From Mycobacterium sp. GA-1841 (lineage in GTDB: Bacteria; Actinomycetota; Actinomycetes; Mycobacteriales; Mycobacteriaceae), in the NCBI RefSeq assembly GCF_001954135.1, contig NZ_MBEQ01000004.1, positions 1-64,000 on the forward strand: 64,000 nucleotides of DNA. Direction: 5' to 3'. This document shows positions 39,295 through 48,932 of this stretch, piece by piece. Within the stretch, counting starts at the first letter, position 1, and the number at the start of each line of letters is the position of its first letter. Below the pieces are notes generated by a model. The model worked only from the letters and a program-made list of their open reading frames with translations. It ran no database searches and was not told the origin of the DNA. Position numbers and translations under genes: made by a program.

Positions 39295-41565
39295 ATGGAG
39301 CGTTATGAACGGGTTCGGCTGACGAATCCCGACAAGGTGCTCTATCCGGCCTCCGGCACCACGAAAGCCGAGGTGTTCGACTACTACCTCAGCGTCGCCG
39401 AGGTGATGCTGCCGCACATCGCCGGACGTCCGGTGACCCGCAAGCGGTGGCCCAACGGGGTCGCCGAGTCGTCGTTCTTCGAGAAACAGTTGGCCTCGTC
39501 GGCCCCGGACTGGCTTGAGCGCGGCACCATCGTGCACAAGTCCGGGACCACCTCGTACCCGATCATCAACACCCGCGAAGGACTGGCCTGGATCGCCCAG
39601 CAGGCGTCCCTGGAAGTGCATGTGCCGCAATGGCGGTTCTCGCCTGACGGCAGCCAGGGGCCGGCCACCCGCATCGTGTTCGATCTCGATCCCGGCGAAG
39701 GCGTCACCATGCCCCAACTGTGCGAAGTCGCCCACGCGGTGCGGGAACTGATGAGCGACATCGGGTTGACGACGTATCCACTGACCAGCGGCAGCAAGGG
39801 TCTGCATCTGTATGTGCCGCTGGCCGATCCGATCAGTTCGCGGGGGGCTTCGGTGCTGGCCAAGCGGGTGGCCGTCCAGCTCGAACAGTCGATGCCCAAA
39901 CTGGTCACCGCCACCATGACCCGCAGTGTCCGGACGCAGAAGGTGTTCCTGGACTGGAGCCAGAACAACGCGGCCAAGACCACCATCGCCCCGTACTCAC
40001 TGCGTGGACGCGAGTACCCGACGGTGGCTGCGCCCCGCACCTGGGACGAGGTCGGTGATCCGGATCTGCGTCACCTGCGCTTCGACGAAGTGTTGCAGCG
40101 GGTTTCCGATGACGGTGACCTGCTGGCCGGGCTGGATGCGGACGCACCCGTGGCCGACAAGCTGACCACCTATCGCAGCATGCGCGACGCCGCCAAGACT
40201 CCCGAACCGGTGCCGGCGGCGTCGCCCACGACCGGCAACGACAATGCGTTCGTCATCCAAGAACACCATGCCCGGCGGCTGCACTACGACTTCCGCCTGG
40301 AGCGCGACGGGGTGCTGGTCAGCTGGGCGGTGCCCAAGAACCTGCCCGACACCACGTCGGTGAATCACCTTGCCGTGCATACCGAAGACCACCCGATGGA
40401 ATACCTGACGTTTCACGGCGAGATTCCCAAAGGCGAATACGGCGGCGGCAAGGTCATCGTCTGGGACACCGGTACGTACGAGACCGAGAAGTTCAACGAC
40501 CATGCGCCCGACGGTCCCGACAAGGGCGGGGAAGTGATCGTCACGCTGCACGGTGAGAAGATCACCGGGCGCTACGCGCTGATCCAGACCGACGGCAAGA
40601 ACTGGCTCGCACACCGGATGAAGGACCAGAAGTCGCCGACTCCGGAACCCAAGGATTTCTCGCCGATGCTGGCGACCGAGGGGTCGGTGGCGAAACTCAA
40701 GGCCACCGGATGGGCTTTCGAGGGCAAGTGGGATGGCTACCGGTTGTTGGTGGAGGCCGATCACGGTGGGCTGCAACTGCGTTCGCGCCGTGGCCGCGAT
40801 GTCACAGCCGAGTATCCGCAGTTCGAGGCGCTGGCCGCTGATCTCGCCGATCACCACGTGGTGCTCGACGGCGAGGCGGTGGCACTCGACGACTCGGGGG
40901 TGCCCAGTTTCCGCGAGATGCAGAACCGGGCCCGGTCCACCCGCGTCGAGTTCTGGGCCTTCGACATCCTGTGGCTCGACGGCCGGTCGTTGTTGCGCGC
41001 CAAGTACTCCGACCGGCGAAAGCTGTTGGAAGCACTGGCCGCCGGTGGAAGACTGATCGTGCCGGAGCCGCTCGCCGGTGACGGTCCCGAAGCGATGGAG
41101 CACGCGCGGGAGAACCGGTTCGAGGGCGTCGTCGCGAAGAAGCGGGACTCGACCTACCAGCCGGGCCGCCGCTCGGCGGCGTGGATCAAGGACAAGATCT
41201 GGAACACCCAGGAAGCGGTGATCGGGGGCTGGCGCCAGGGCGAAGGCGGCCGCAGCAGCGGCATCGGTGCGCTGCTGCTCGGGATACCCGGCCCTGACGG
41301 CCTCGAGTTCGTCGGACGGGTCGGCACCGGATTCACCGAGAAGGAACTGACCAAGCTCAAAGGCATCCTCAAACCACTGCACACCGACCAATCCCCGTTC
41401 GACAAGCCCCTGCCGCGACCGGATGCCAAGGGGGTCACCTTCGTGCGGCCGGAACTGGTCGGCGAGGTGCGCTACAGCGAGCGCACCTCGGATCACCGCC
41501 TGCGCCAACCGAGTTGGCGCGGATTGCGGACGGACAAGACGCCGGATGAAGTGGTGTGGGAGTAA
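39295..41565 (+). CDS. ligD: ATP-dependent DNA ligase D (Pol-PE-Lig)
   Basis: A 756-residue protein with mycobacterial domain order. Polymerase/primase domain ~1-290 has metal-site VFDLDPGEG (Asp130, Asp132) and FLDWSQN (Asp220). 3'-phosphoesterase domain ~318-440 has ARRLHYDFRLERDG and HTEDHPMEY. Ligase domain ~455-756 has the nucleotidyl-lysine motif EGKWDG (Lys478), then the OB fold. It fills, trims and seals double-strand breaks with Ku. Start at the ATG at 39295. It is divergent from the preceding genes and convergent with rnhA. Confidence 0.97.
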   Translation: MERYERVRLTNPDKVLYPASGTTKAEVFDYYLSVAEVMLPHIAGRPVTRKRWPNGVAESSFFEKQLASSAPDWLERGTIVHKSGTTSYPIINTREGLAWIAQQASLEVHVPQWRFSPDGSQGPATRIVFDLDPGEGVTMPQLCEVAHAVRELMSDIGLTTYPLTSGSKGLHLYVPLADPISSRGASVLAKRVAVQLEQSMPKLVTATMTRSVRTQKVFLDWSQNNAAKTTIAPYSLRGREYPTVAAPRTWDEVGDPDLRHLRFDEVLQRVSDDGDLLAGLDADAPVADKLTTYRSMRDAAKTPEPVPAASPTTGNDNAFVIQEHHARRLHYDFRLERDGVLVSWAVPKNLPDTTSVNHLAVHTEDHPMEYLTFHGEIPKGEYGGGKVIVWDTGTYETEKFNDHAPDGPDKGGEVIVTLHGEKITGRYALIQTDGKNWLAHRMKDQKSPTPEPKDFSPMLATEGSVAKLKATGWAFEGKWDGYRLLVEADHGGLQLRSRRGRDVTAEYPQFEALAADLADHHVVLDGEAVALDDSGVPSFREMQNRARSTRVEFWAFDILWLDGRSLLRAKYSDRRKLLEALAAGGRLIVPEPLAGDGPEAMEHARENRFEGVVAKKRDSTYQPGRRSAAWIKDKIWNTQEAVIGGWRQGEGGRSSGIGALLLGIPGPDGLEFVGRVGTGFTEKELTKLKGILKPLHTDQSPFDKPLPRPDAKGVTFVRPELVGEVRYSERTSDHRLRQPSWRGLRTDKTPDEVVWE

Positions 41566-41621
41566 TCCCCACTGCCATTCACCAACCAACCCATCACCGG
41601 TGACGACGCACCCTGTGCCGG

Positions 41622-42080
41622 CTACGCGACCGGTGCGGCGCCGAGCGCTTCCTGCAGCCCCCGCGTCGCCAGTGCGTCAGCCAGTTCATTGTCGGGGACT
41701 CCCGAGTGCCCTTTTACCCAGAACCACTCGACCTGATGCTGTAGGCAGGCAGCCTGCAGCCGCTGCCACAGGTCGACGTTCTTCACCGGCTGCTTCGCGG
41801 CGGTCAGCCAACCGTTGCGTTCCCAGCCGAGCACCCATTTGGTGATGCCGTTGCGGACATAGGTGCTGTCGGTGTGCAGGTGCACCACCACGGGTCTGGT
41901 GAGCGCCTCCAGCGCCATGATGGGCGCCATCAACTCCATGCGGTTGTTGCTGGTGGTTCCCGGGTCTCCGCCGTACAACTCCCGAACGTGCTCACGGTGG
42001 CGCAGCACCGCGCCCCAGCCACCCGGCCCCGGATTGGGCCGGCATCCGCCGTCGGTGTGGATGATCACGGGGTCGGTCAC
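41622..42080 (-). CDS. rnhA: Ribonuclease HI
   Basis: A 152-residue protein from the GTG at 42080. The classical RNase H motifs are present: [22 protein letters not shown] (first Asp), [16 protein letters not shown] (Glu), [14 protein letters not shown] (Asp), then [17 protein letters not shown] (His and Asp). It degrades RNA in RNA-DNA hybrids. The reading frame extends to 42263 but only this start fits the family length. It stands alone between ligD and an acyl-CoA dehydrogenase. Confidence 0.94.
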   Translation of the reverse strand: MTDPVIIHTDGGCRPNPGPGGWGAVLRHREHVRELYGGDPGTTSNNRMELMAPIMALEALTRPVVVHLHTDSTYVRNGITKWVLGWERNGWLTAAKQPVKNVDLWQRLQAACLQHQVEWFWVKGHSGVPDNELADALATRGLQEALGAAPVA

Positions 42081-42139
42081 CCGCTGAGGATAGGCAACGG
42101 CACCGTGTCGCCGCCGCTGCGACACGAGCGGAGCGCATC

Positions 42140-43534
42140 TCACTTCCGGGGCGGTTGCAACACTTTCATCGCCAGCCGCATCGCCGGTTCCGGTACGTGG
42201 TCTTTGGCCGACAGTGCCGCGCCGGCCACCCGGGTCCGAAGCGGTGTGCCCCGACCGAACCACCGGTTCAGCGGCCCGCCCGAGGGTTCAAGGTCCACGT
42301 GCAGGGGTGGTTTGCCGTCGGCGGCGCCGAGGGCGTGTGCGATGACGATGCGCTGGATCTCGCTGGTGCCCTCGAAGATCGTGTACAGCTTGGCATCCCG
42401 GTACCACTTCTCCACCGGATGCTCGGTGATGTAGCCCCAGCCGCCCATGGTCTGGATGGCCTGCTCGGTGGCGCGGACGGCCACCTCGCTGGCGGCCAGC
42501 TTGGACATCGACCCCTCGCCACGCTCGAACGGCACACCGGTGGCGGCCATCCAGGACGCCCGCCAGGTGAGCAGCCGGGCCGCGTCGATCTGCGTGGCCA
42601 GATCGGCGAGCGGAAACGCGATGCCCTGGTTGTCGATGATCGGTGCGCCGAAGGCCACTCGCCGGTTGGCGTACTCCGTGGCGTATTCCAATGCTGCCCT
42701 GGCGATTCCGAGAGCTTGGGCGGCCACCATCGGCCGGGTCTGCTCGAAGGTTCCGAGCGTGGCGGAGCCGGAATGTCTGCCGCCTTCGACCGCCTCGCGG
42801 GCCCGGGCCAGCTTGTGCTCGAGTTTCTCGTGGCCGCCGAGCAGATTGCCGGCCGGGACCCGGACATTGTCGAACGTGAGCTCGGCGGTGTGTGAGGCCC
42901 GGCAGCCGAGCTTGTCGAGTTTGCGCACCATCTCCAGACCGGGGGTGCCGCCTTCCACGATGAACAGCGCCTGGCCCTTGTGCCCGAGTTCTTTGTCGAC
43001 GACCGCGTTGACCACGTGCACATTGGCGATACCGCCGTTGCCGATCCACATCTTGTGGCCGTTGATGATCCAGTCCGCGTCAGGTCCCGACCCGTCGCGG
43101 ACCGCGTACGTGCGGAGGTTCCGCACATCGCTGCCGCCCTCGGGTTCGGAGATCGCCAGCGCGGCGAGTTTCAGATCACCCGGTGTGCCGAAGCATTCGG
43201 GTGCCCACTGCAGCATCTGTTCGGGTGAGGCGGCTTGACCGATCGCCGAGAGCGCCAAGGCCGGCATCACAACGGCCAGGCCGATCCCCGCGCAACCCCA
43301 GAACAGCTCCTCCATGAACATCGGGAGGGACAACCCGCTCGGGTCACCGATCAGATCGCGATAGAACAGCGGGTTGTAGAAACCCTGCACGGCTGCTTCT
43401 TCGAGCACCGGCCACGGAAATTCCTGGCGTCGGTCGTAGTCGGCGGCGACCGGGCGTACGACCTGCTCGGCGAACTCGTGGGTACGTCGGGCCAGGTCGT
43501 GCTGGGCGGCGGTGGGCGTGATGTCGAATGCCAC
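42140..43534 (-). CDS. Acyl-CoA dehydrogenase
   Basis: From the GTG at 43534 ([11 protein letters not shown]) this is 464 residues; a TTG at 43552 is in frame. It has the typical ACAD layout: N-terminal helical part, [23 protein letters not shown] in the flavin-binding region, [21 protein letters not shown]-type arginines ([12 protein letters not shown]), and [36 protein letters not shown]. It oxidises an acyl-CoA at alpha-beta with FAD. The ~50-residue C-terminal extension after [12 protein letters not shown] is unusual for short ACADs. Substrate unknown. Confidence 0.93.
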   Translation of the reverse strand: MAFDITPTAAQHDLARRTHEFAEQVVRPVAADYDRRQEFPWPVLEEAAVQGFYNPLFYRDLIGDPSGLSLPMFMEELFWGCAGIGLAVVMPALALSAIGQAASPEQMLQWAPECFGTPGDLKLAALAISEPEGGSDVRNLRTYAVRDGSGPDADWIINGHKMWIGNGGIANVHVVNAVVDKELGHKGQALFIVEGGTPGLEMVRKLDKLGCRASHTAELTFDNVRVPAGNLLGGHEKLEHKLARAREAVEGGRHSGSATLGTFEQTRPMVAAQALGIARAALEYATEYANRRVAFGAPIIDNQGIAFPLADLATQIDAARLLTWRASWMAATGVPFERGEGSMSKLAASEVAVRATEQAIQTMGGWGYITEHPVEKWYRDAKLYTIFEGTSEIQRIVIAHALGAADGKPPLHVDLEPSGGPLNRWFGRGTPLRTRVAGAALSAKDHVPEPAMRLAMKVLQPPRK

Positions 43535-43582
43535 GACGAGTCGGGTACCCAACTTCTACCGCTGCCGAACTCGGCGTGGACG

Positions 43583-43909
43583 TCAGCCGGAAGGTTGACT
43601 GGCCGCCGCAATGCGACGTTGCGCCTCTGCCGGCGAGATCCGGAGCCGCCGGGCGAGCACCGCGGCCGGGTCGAACCGAGGCGGCGAGACGTTGTCGGTG
43701 GCGACCATCCGTCCGAGCAGCCGCTGCTGGGCGGTGGCCAACCGTTTCTCACCGGCGTTGAGCCGGCTCAGGACCTCCTGTAGCTCCGACCGTGTCAGTG
43801 CGTGCACCGACAGCGCGTCGATTTCTTTGCATGCTGCGTTCAGGTGATCGAGCGCGTCACCGACGATCGTCCGCTCGATGTCCCTCTCGGAAACCAATAT
43901 CGAACTCAT
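43583..43909 (-). pseudogene. Truncated DUF222/13E12-repeat family remnant
   Basis: From the ATG at 43909 the 108-residue frame resembles the first part of DUF222-HNH (13E12 repeat) proteins, ending LARRLRISPAEAQRRIAAASQPSG. Full-length family members continue for some 300 more residues to an HNH nuclease domain, absent here. 13E12 elements are repeated, possibly mobile, in mycobacterial genomes. It may still be translated as a short protein. Confidence 0.55.
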
Positions 43910-43964
43910 GTTCGGTACCGTACGCCGATGCACCGACAAGCCCGCAGAAAGCGATACGGCCCCG

Positions 43965-44000
43965 GTAAAAAGAATCGGCCGCACGAATTGTGCGGCCGAT
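43965..44000 (-). terminator. Intrinsic terminator of the exported-protein gene
   Basis: A perfect 11-base stem (ATCGGCCGCAC / GTGCGGCCGAT) at 43974-44000 with a five-base loop. On the minus strand it is followed by TCTTTTTACC. It begins 45 bases after the stop at 44046. Confidence 0.88.
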
Positions 44001-44045
44001 CGTGAGGGCACCTCCAAACAAATGTGTGCCCGTTTTCATTCCCAC

Positions 44046-44339
44046 TCAGCAGGCGACGTCGACGTATGCCGTCTTTGAAATGACGGTGGTGCTGATGGAG
44101 CTGCCACCCCGGGAGTCGTTGGTGGCGATGGTCTGCCCCTGGCGCACGCCGAGTACGGTGCAGTTGGCCAGTGGGGCGGCGCCCGTACGGTTGACGATGA
44201 CGTGATATCCGCTGGTCTGCAGGCTCTTAACGGTCTGTTCGGCCGATTGTCCGGTCGGAGCGGCAGCCGCGACGCCCCCGAGGAAAACTCCAGCGGTCAA
44301 CGTGCCCGCGGCCAATGTGGCGATGGTATATGACTTCAT
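44046..44339 (-). CDS. Small exported protein, paralogue of 36228-36548
   Basis: A 97-residue protein from the ATG at 44339, with CGGAGGGTT upstream. Signal peptide (~1-27, AAAA-P). The mature domain of ~70 residues has SAEQTVKSLQTSGYHVIVNRTGAAPLANCTVLGVRQGQ and ends AYVDVAC; the two cysteines probably pair. Same family as the gene beside ku. It has its own terminator, so it is monocistronic. Function unknown. Confidence 0.82.
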   Translation of the reverse strand: MKSYTIATLAAGTLTAGVFLGGVAAAAPTGQSAEQTVKSLQTSGYHVIVNRTGAAPLANCTVLGVRQGQTIATNDSRGGSSISTTVISKTAYVDVAC

Positions 44340-44423
44340 TTTCCCAACCCTCCGTCGTAGGCCGCACCGCAAGTCCCGCAACTTCCGGTTACTGCCTATG
44401 ACGTTTAATTGGGAATTCCGTTC

Positions 44424-44461
44424 GAAAATTCCACAATTCTCAGCTGAAATTGCGGAATTTC
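44424..44461 (-). terminator. Hairpin directly after the tetR stop codon
   Basis: GAAAATTCCACAATT (44424-44438) pairs with AATTGCGGAATTTC (44448-44461) apart from one mismatch and one bulge. It begins at the base next to the tetR stop (44462). It is AT-rich, unlike the neighbourhood. A terminator is likely, although no long T-run follows. Confidence 0.5.
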
Positions 44462-45064
44462 TCAGGATGTGGGTCGGCCCGTCTCGACCACGGTGATCTG
44501 CAGCCTCGGCTTGGGCCGGTCCGCGTCGTCCATCCGGTCCCACACGGCATCGACCAACGGGGCCAGCAACAGCTCACCCATCTGGCGTACCAGGACGGCT
44601 ACGACTTGCGTGGATCGGCGACGTTTGGTCGACGCCCGGCCGGCGTTTCGCAACCTGCCGACTTCTCGCTCGGTCAGGTTGACGAGGGCATCGACGAGAT
44701 GCAGGTTTTCCCCGGATGGATCCAGGACGGCACGACGAACGTAATCGACGACCGCTTGATTCGCCTGCAGCATGCGGCGCACGGCCTGGTCGCGGGCGTC
44801 GGCGAGATCGGTCGGGTGATCGGCTTCGGGTACCTCGGCCAGGGCGGTCGCGAAGTAGTCCACCACCAACTGGTCGACGGCGTCACGCAGGCCGGCCTTC
44901 GTCTTGTAATGGTGCTGCACCAGCCCGAGGGTGACTCCTGCCTCGGCAGCTACGGCGCGCAAGGAGATTCGATCGGCCCCGTGCTTCGAGTACAGATCCA
45001 GCGCGATGTTGCGGACGCGCGCTTTTGCGGTCAGGTCCTCCGCCCTGACCCGTGGATCGGTCAT
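44462..45064 (-). CDS. TetR family regulator
   Basis: A 200-residue protein from the ATG at 45064, with GGGAGAAC upstream; the open frame extends further without support. The HTH is ARVRNIALDLYSKHGADRISLRAVAAEAGVTLGLVQHHYKTKAGLRDAV. It is divergent from an acyl-CoA dehydrogenase, with a 7-2-7 palindrome in the gap. It probably controls both and responds to an acyl-CoA or related lipid, as is common for this arrangement. Confidence 0.9.
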   Translation of the reverse strand: MTDPRVRAEDLTAKARVRNIALDLYSKHGADRISLRAVAAEAGVTLGLVQHHYKTKAGLRDAVDQLVVDYFATALAEVPEADHPTDLADARDQAVRRMLQANQAVVDYVRRAVLDPSGENLHLVDALVNLTEREVGRLRNAGRASTKRRRSTQVVAVLVRQMGELLLAPLVDAVWDRMDDADRPKPRLQITVVETGRPTS

Positions 45065-45122
45065 GTCGAGTTCTCCCGGAATGGCCTGGTGTGACCAACA
45101 TGGTCTACAAGTGACTTGTTGA

Positions 45123-45138
45123 CGATACAGTTGTATCG
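45123..45138. promoter_or_regulatory. TetR operator, divergent tetR/acyl-CoA dehydrogenase
   Basis: CGATACA-GT-TGTATCG, a perfect 7-2-7 inverted repeat 58 bases upstream of the tetR ATG and 25 bases upstream of the acyl-CoA dehydrogenase GTG. It is a strong operator candidate. Confidence 0.7.
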
Positions 45139-45162
45139 CAATCGAACGAGCGAGGTGAGAGC

Positions 45163-46326
45163 GTGTCCGAACTTTTCCCGGATTACCGGGCGTCCTGGGA
45201 GACCGATCAACACCGGGAACTGCGCCGCCACGCGGCGGAGTTCTTCCGCAAGGAAGCGACACCACACCAGGAACGCTGGGCTCGTAACCATCAGGTCGAC
45301 CGCGAATTCTGGAACAAACTCGGCGACGCCGGACTCCTCGGGCTCGATCTTCCCGAGGAGTACGGCGGTGCCGGTGGAGACTTCGGCTTGTCCGCGGTGG
45401 TCGCCGAGGAATTGGCGCTGGCCCACGACTCAGCGTCCGGTTGGGTGGTGCACGCACCGATCGTCGCGCACTACATCAACACCTACGGTGACGCGGAACA
45501 GAAGCAGCGCTGGATGCCGAAGATCATCAGCGGCGAGGCGGTGCTGGCCATCGCGATGACCGAACCCGGCACCGGATCCGACCTGCAGGCAGTGCGCACC
45601 ACTGCCGTCCGCGACGGTGACGACTACGTCGTCAACGGATCGAAGACGTTCATCTCCAACGGAACTCACTGCGACCTGTTGGTGATCGTCGCCAAGACCG
45701 ACCCCGAACAGGGCTCGGCCGGCATCTCGCTCATCGTCGCCGAGACCGACGATGGACTGCATGGCTTCCAGCGTGGGCGGGTGTTGGAAAAGGTGGGTCA
45801 GCACGGCCAGGACACCCGCGAGCTGTTCTTCTCCGACATGCGGGTACCGGTGAAAAACCTGCTCGGAGAGCGGGAAGGGCTCGGCTTCTATCAACTCATG
45901 GAGCAGTTGGCCCGGGAGCGGCTGGCCATCGCCTCGGTGTGTTCGGGCATGGCTGAGGCGGCGGTTTTGGAGGCCATCCGGTACACGAAGGAAAGGGAGG
46001 CGTTCGGCAAACCGCTGATCGGCTTCCAGCACAACCGCTTCGCCCTGGCAGAACTCAAGGCCGAGGTGTTGTCGATCAAGACGACGGTCGATTACTGCGT
46101 GCAGTCCTACATCGACGGCCGCAACGATCCGGCCACGGCATCGATGGCCAAGTTGATCGCAGCGGACAAGGGCGTCTCCGTTGTGGACCGCTGTGTGCAG
46201 TTCTTCGGTGGTTACGGCTACATGATGGAGTACCCGATCGGTCGCGCCTATGCGGCCGCACGGGTGAACAAGATCTACGGCGGCACCAGCGAAATCATGA
46301 AGGAGATCATCGGCCGGTCTCTGTGA
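45163..46326 (+). CDS. Acyl-CoA dehydrogenase
   Basis: A 387-residue protein from the GTG at 45163, with GAGGTGAGAGC upstream. ACAD landmarks: LLGLDLPEEYGGAGGDFG, LAIAMTEPGTGSDLQAVRTTAV, the general-base region RYTKEREAFGKPLIGFQHNRFALAE, and FGGYGYMMEYPIGRAYAAARVNKIYGGTSEIMKEII. It catalyses FAD-dependent dehydrogenation of an acyl-CoA. A divergent TetR and an operator palindrome suggest substrate-induced expression. Electron transfer flavoprotein genes are not in the window. Confidence 0.93.
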   Translation: MSELFPDYRASWETDQHRELRRHAAEFFRKEATPHQERWARNHQVDREFWNKLGDAGLLGLDLPEEYGGAGGDFGLSAVVAEELALAHDSASGWVVHAPIVAHYINTYGDAEQKQRWMPKIISGEAVLAIAMTEPGTGSDLQAVRTTAVRDGDDYVVNGSKTFISNGTHCDLLVIVAKTDPEQGSAGISLIVAETDDGLHGFQRGRVLEKVGQHGQDTRELFFSDMRVPVKNLLGEREGLGFYQLMEQLARERLAIASVCSGMAEAAVLEAIRYTKEREAFGKPLIGFQHNRFALAELKAEVLSIKTTVDYCVQSYIDGRNDPATASMAKLIAADKGVSVVDRCVQFFGGYGYMMEYPIGRAYAAARVNKIYGGTSEIMKEIIGRSL

Positions 46327-46373
46327 GCGTCGCACCGGTGTCGACAACTGCAGGAGTGTGCCATCGTTGAAAG

Positions 46374-46751
46374 ATGAGTACTGACGGGTACAGCGTCGAG
46401 GACGAAGACCAGTTGACTCAGGAGGACACCCTGATCGACCGGGGTGTGGACGATTTGCTCGACGAGGGTTACTCGCCGCCCGAGCGCTGGCTCCAGCCAC
46501 GCGAGCACGAGTCGCTCGATGAGCTGCTGGCCGAGGAGGAACCTGACCCGGCCATGCAACTCGACGACTCCGACGCCCCCGACGAGCAGGCCGGAGACGA
46601 CGAGGTAGGTGACCGGCGTTCGGGGCGGCTGGTCGCCCCGGATGCGGGCTTCGGTGTGGACGATGACGCCGAACTGTTCGGCACCGATGTCGGTATCGAC
46701 GGCGGCGCGGCCTCCGCCGAAGAGGCCGCGGTACACATCATCGAGGAGTAG
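46374..46751 (+). CDS. DUF5709 family acidic protein
   Basis: A 125-residue, very acidic protein (runs of Asp and Glu) with the family signature YSVEDEDQLTQEDTLIDRGVDDLLDEGYSPPERW and GRLVAPDAGFG-x-DDDAELFGTDVGIDGGAASAEEAAVHI. No signal peptide. DUF5709 proteins are common in actinobacteria and have no known function. Its last 14 bases overlap the convergent MFS gene. Confidence 0.88.
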   Translation: MSTDGYSVEDEDQLTQEDTLIDRGVDDLLDEGYSPPERWLQPREHESLDELLAEEEPDPAMQLDDSDAPDEQAGDDEVGDRRSGRLVAPDAGFGVDDDAELFGTDVGIDGGAASAEEAAVHIIEE

Positions 46752-47952
46752 GGCTCCGGCGCTGCAGTGCCACCGACACGGTGAACACCAGCAATCCGCC
46801 TACCGCCAGCAGGGCACCGGCAGCCGCCGGTGCGGTGTAGCCGAGTCCCGCCGCGATCACCAGACCGCCCACCCAGGCGCCGGTGGCGTTGCCGATGTTG
46901 AGTGCGGAGTGGTTGAGCGCCGCGGCCAACGTCTGGGCGTCGTGGGCGACGTCCATGAGCCGGGTTTGCAGCGCCGGCCCGACGGCCGAGCCGGCCATGC
47001 CGACACCGAACAACAGGGGCAGCGCGGTCCACGGGCTGTGCGATCCCAGCGAGAACGCGGTCAGCAGAACGGCCAGGGCGCCCAGCGACAGGTACAGCGC
47101 CCGGACCACCGAGGCATCGGCCAACCGACCACCGATCAGGTTGCCGCACACCATGCCGAGGCCGAACACCATGAGCGCCACCGGGACCAGCGACCGCGGC
47201 AGACCGGTCACATCCGTCATCGTGGTGCTGATGTAGGTGTACACCGCGAACATCCCGCCGAAGCCGATCATGCCGACGAGCACGGCCAGCCAGACCTGCG
47301 GACGGCGCAGCGCGCCGAGTTCGGTCAGTGGGCTGGTGACGTGCATCGACCGCAGATGGTCGGGCAGCCAGCGCCACAACGCGGTCAAGGTGACCAGCCC
47401 GATGACCACCACCAGGCCGAACGCGCTTCGCCAACCCGATGATTGCCCCAGCCAGGACGCCACCGGCACACCCAAGACGGTGGCGACGGTCAGACCGCAC
47501 AACACGTAGGCCACGGCCTTGGCACGGTTCTGCGGACCCATCAGGTGCGCGGCGGCCAACGCGGCGATGCCGAAGAACGCGCCGTGCGGCAGGCCGGCGA
47601 CGAACCGTGCGATGACCAACGTCGGGTAGCTCGGCGCCAGCATGCTGGCCAGGTTGCCGAGGGTGAACACCGCCATCAGAGCGAGCAGCAGTGCCTTGCG
47701 GGGCCAGCGCGCGGTGAGCGCGGCAATCACCGGCGCACCGACGACGACGCCCAGGGCGTAGGCAGAGATGACGTGGCCCGCGGTCGGCTCACTGATCCCG
47801 AAACCCGTGGCGATGTCGGGCAGCAGGCCCATCGCGACGAATTCGGTGGTGCCGATCCCGAACCCGCCGAGGGCCAGGGCGAACACCGCGAGCATGCGCA
47901 CCATGGGGTCGGGGGCCACAACAGCGCGGGGGCGTTCGAGAGAGGACGTCAT
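46738..47952 (-). CDS. MFS transporter (DHA1, CmlA/arabinose-efflux-like)
   Basis: A 404-residue, 12-span protein from the ATG at 47952. The first helix reads LALGGFGIGTTEFVAMGLLPDIA, and motif A-like ALTARWPRKALL follows helix 2. The motif-C-like glycine pattern fits drug:H+ antiporters. It probably exports drugs or sugars; specificity cannot be read. The frame extends to 48021 without a better start. It lies beside a DUF5709 gene, convergent. Confidence 0.9.
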   Translation of the reverse strand: MTSSLERPRAVVAPDPMVRMLAVFALALGGFGIGTTEFVAMGLLPDIATGFGISEPTAGHVISAYALGVVVGAPVIAALTARWPRKALLLALMAVFTLGNLASMLAPSYPTLVIARFVAGLPHGAFFGIAALAAAHLMGPQNRAKAVAYVLCGLTVATVLGVPVASWLGQSSGWRSAFGLVVVIGLVTLTALWRWLPDHLRSMHVTSPLTELGALRRPQVWLAVLVGMIGFGGMFAVYTYISTTMTDVTGLPRSLVPVALMVFGLGMVCGNLIGGRLADASVVRALYLSLGALAVLLTAFSLGSHSPWTALPLLFGVGMAGSAVGPALQTRLMDVAHDAQTLAAALNHSALNIGNATGAWVGGLVIAAGLGYTAPAAAGALLAVGGLLVFTVSVALQRRSPTPR

Positions 47953-48054
47953 GTGAAGCAGGCTTTCCGAGGTTCGCGGACTGGAGCTCTCGGACAGCGT
48001 TGGCGAGAACGGCGGGTGCAACGCTAACGGCGCACCGAGTGTTCCCTCAAATCC

Positions 48055-48921
48055 TCACACCTTGGCGATGAGGTTCTCGGCGAACTTCTCCAGGTGCCGG
48101 ATCTTGCGGTCCAGCGGCTCGGTGTCGTCGCCTTTGATGTAGGGCAGCCGGAAGCCCACGATCACGTCGGTGACGCCCTTGTCCTCCAACCGCTTGATGC
48201 CGTCGAGGGTGAAGGCATCCCCGGAGATGACGTGGATCTCGAAGTCCCCGGTCTGCCCTTCTTCCTCCCGGATCTGGTTCAGCTGGGTCAACAACTGGTC
48301 GAGTTCCTCAGGGCTGCCGCCGCCGTGCATCCAGCCGTCGTTGCGGGCGGCGCGGCGCAATGCCGCCTCGGCATGTCCGCCGACCAGGATCGACACCGGC
48401 TTCGACGGTGCCGGGGTCATCTTGGTCTTGGGGATGTCGTAGAACTCGCCGTGGTACTCGAAATAATCGCCGGTGGTCAGTCCGCGGATGATGTCGATGC
48501 ACTCGTCCATCCGCTTGCCGCGGCGCGCGAACGGCACGCCCAGCAGTTCGTAGTCCTCGGGCCACGGGCTGGTGCCCACACCGAGCCCGAGCCGGTTGTC
48601 GAACAACGCGTTGAGCGAGCCGACCTGCTTGGCCACCAGGGCGGGCGGGCGGATCGGCAGCTTGAGAACGAAGAAGTTGAATTTGAGCGTGGTGGTGGAC
48701 GCGCACAGTGCCGAGGCCATCACGAAGGCCTCCACAAAAGCCTTGCCGTCCAGGAACTCCCGGTTGCCGTCGGGGGTGTACGGGTACTTCGAGTCGGACT
48801 CGAAGGGATAGGCGATGCTGTCGGCAATCGTCATGGCGTGATAGCCGGCGGCCTCGGCCGCCTGGGCCAACGGGATGTAGTAGGTGGGATCGGTCATGGC
48901 TTCGGCGTAGGTGAACCGCAT
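48055..48921 (-). CDS. LLM-class F420-dependent oxidoreductase
   Basis: A 288-residue protein from the ATG at 48921. The luciferase-like fold is seen in MRFTYAEAMTDPTYYIPLAQAAEAAGYHAMTIADS, FFVLKLPIRPPALVAKQVGSLNALFDNRLGLGVGTSPWPEDYELLGVPFARRGKRMDE and ILVGGHAEAALRRAAR. Its position between ligD and fpg2 suggests the Rv0940c equivalent. A perfect KstR-type palindrome lies 12 bases upstream, so it is probably part of the sterol or lipid catabolism regulon. Confidence 0.9.
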   Translation of the reverse strand: MRFTYAEAMTDPTYYIPLAQAAEAAGYHAMTIADSIAYPFESDSKYPYTPDGNREFLDGKAFVEAFVMASALCASTTTLKFNFFVLKLPIRPPALVAKQVGSLNALFDNRLGLGVGTSPWPEDYELLGVPFARRGKRMDECIDIIRGLTTGDYFEYHGEFYDIPKTKMTPAPSKPVSILVGGHAEAALRRAARNDGWMHGGGSPEELDQLLTQLNQIREEEGQTGDFEIHVISGDAFTLDGIKRLEDKGVTDVIVGFRLPYIKGDDTEPLDRKIRHLEKFAENLIAKV

Positions 48922-48932
48922 GCCGTACACAC

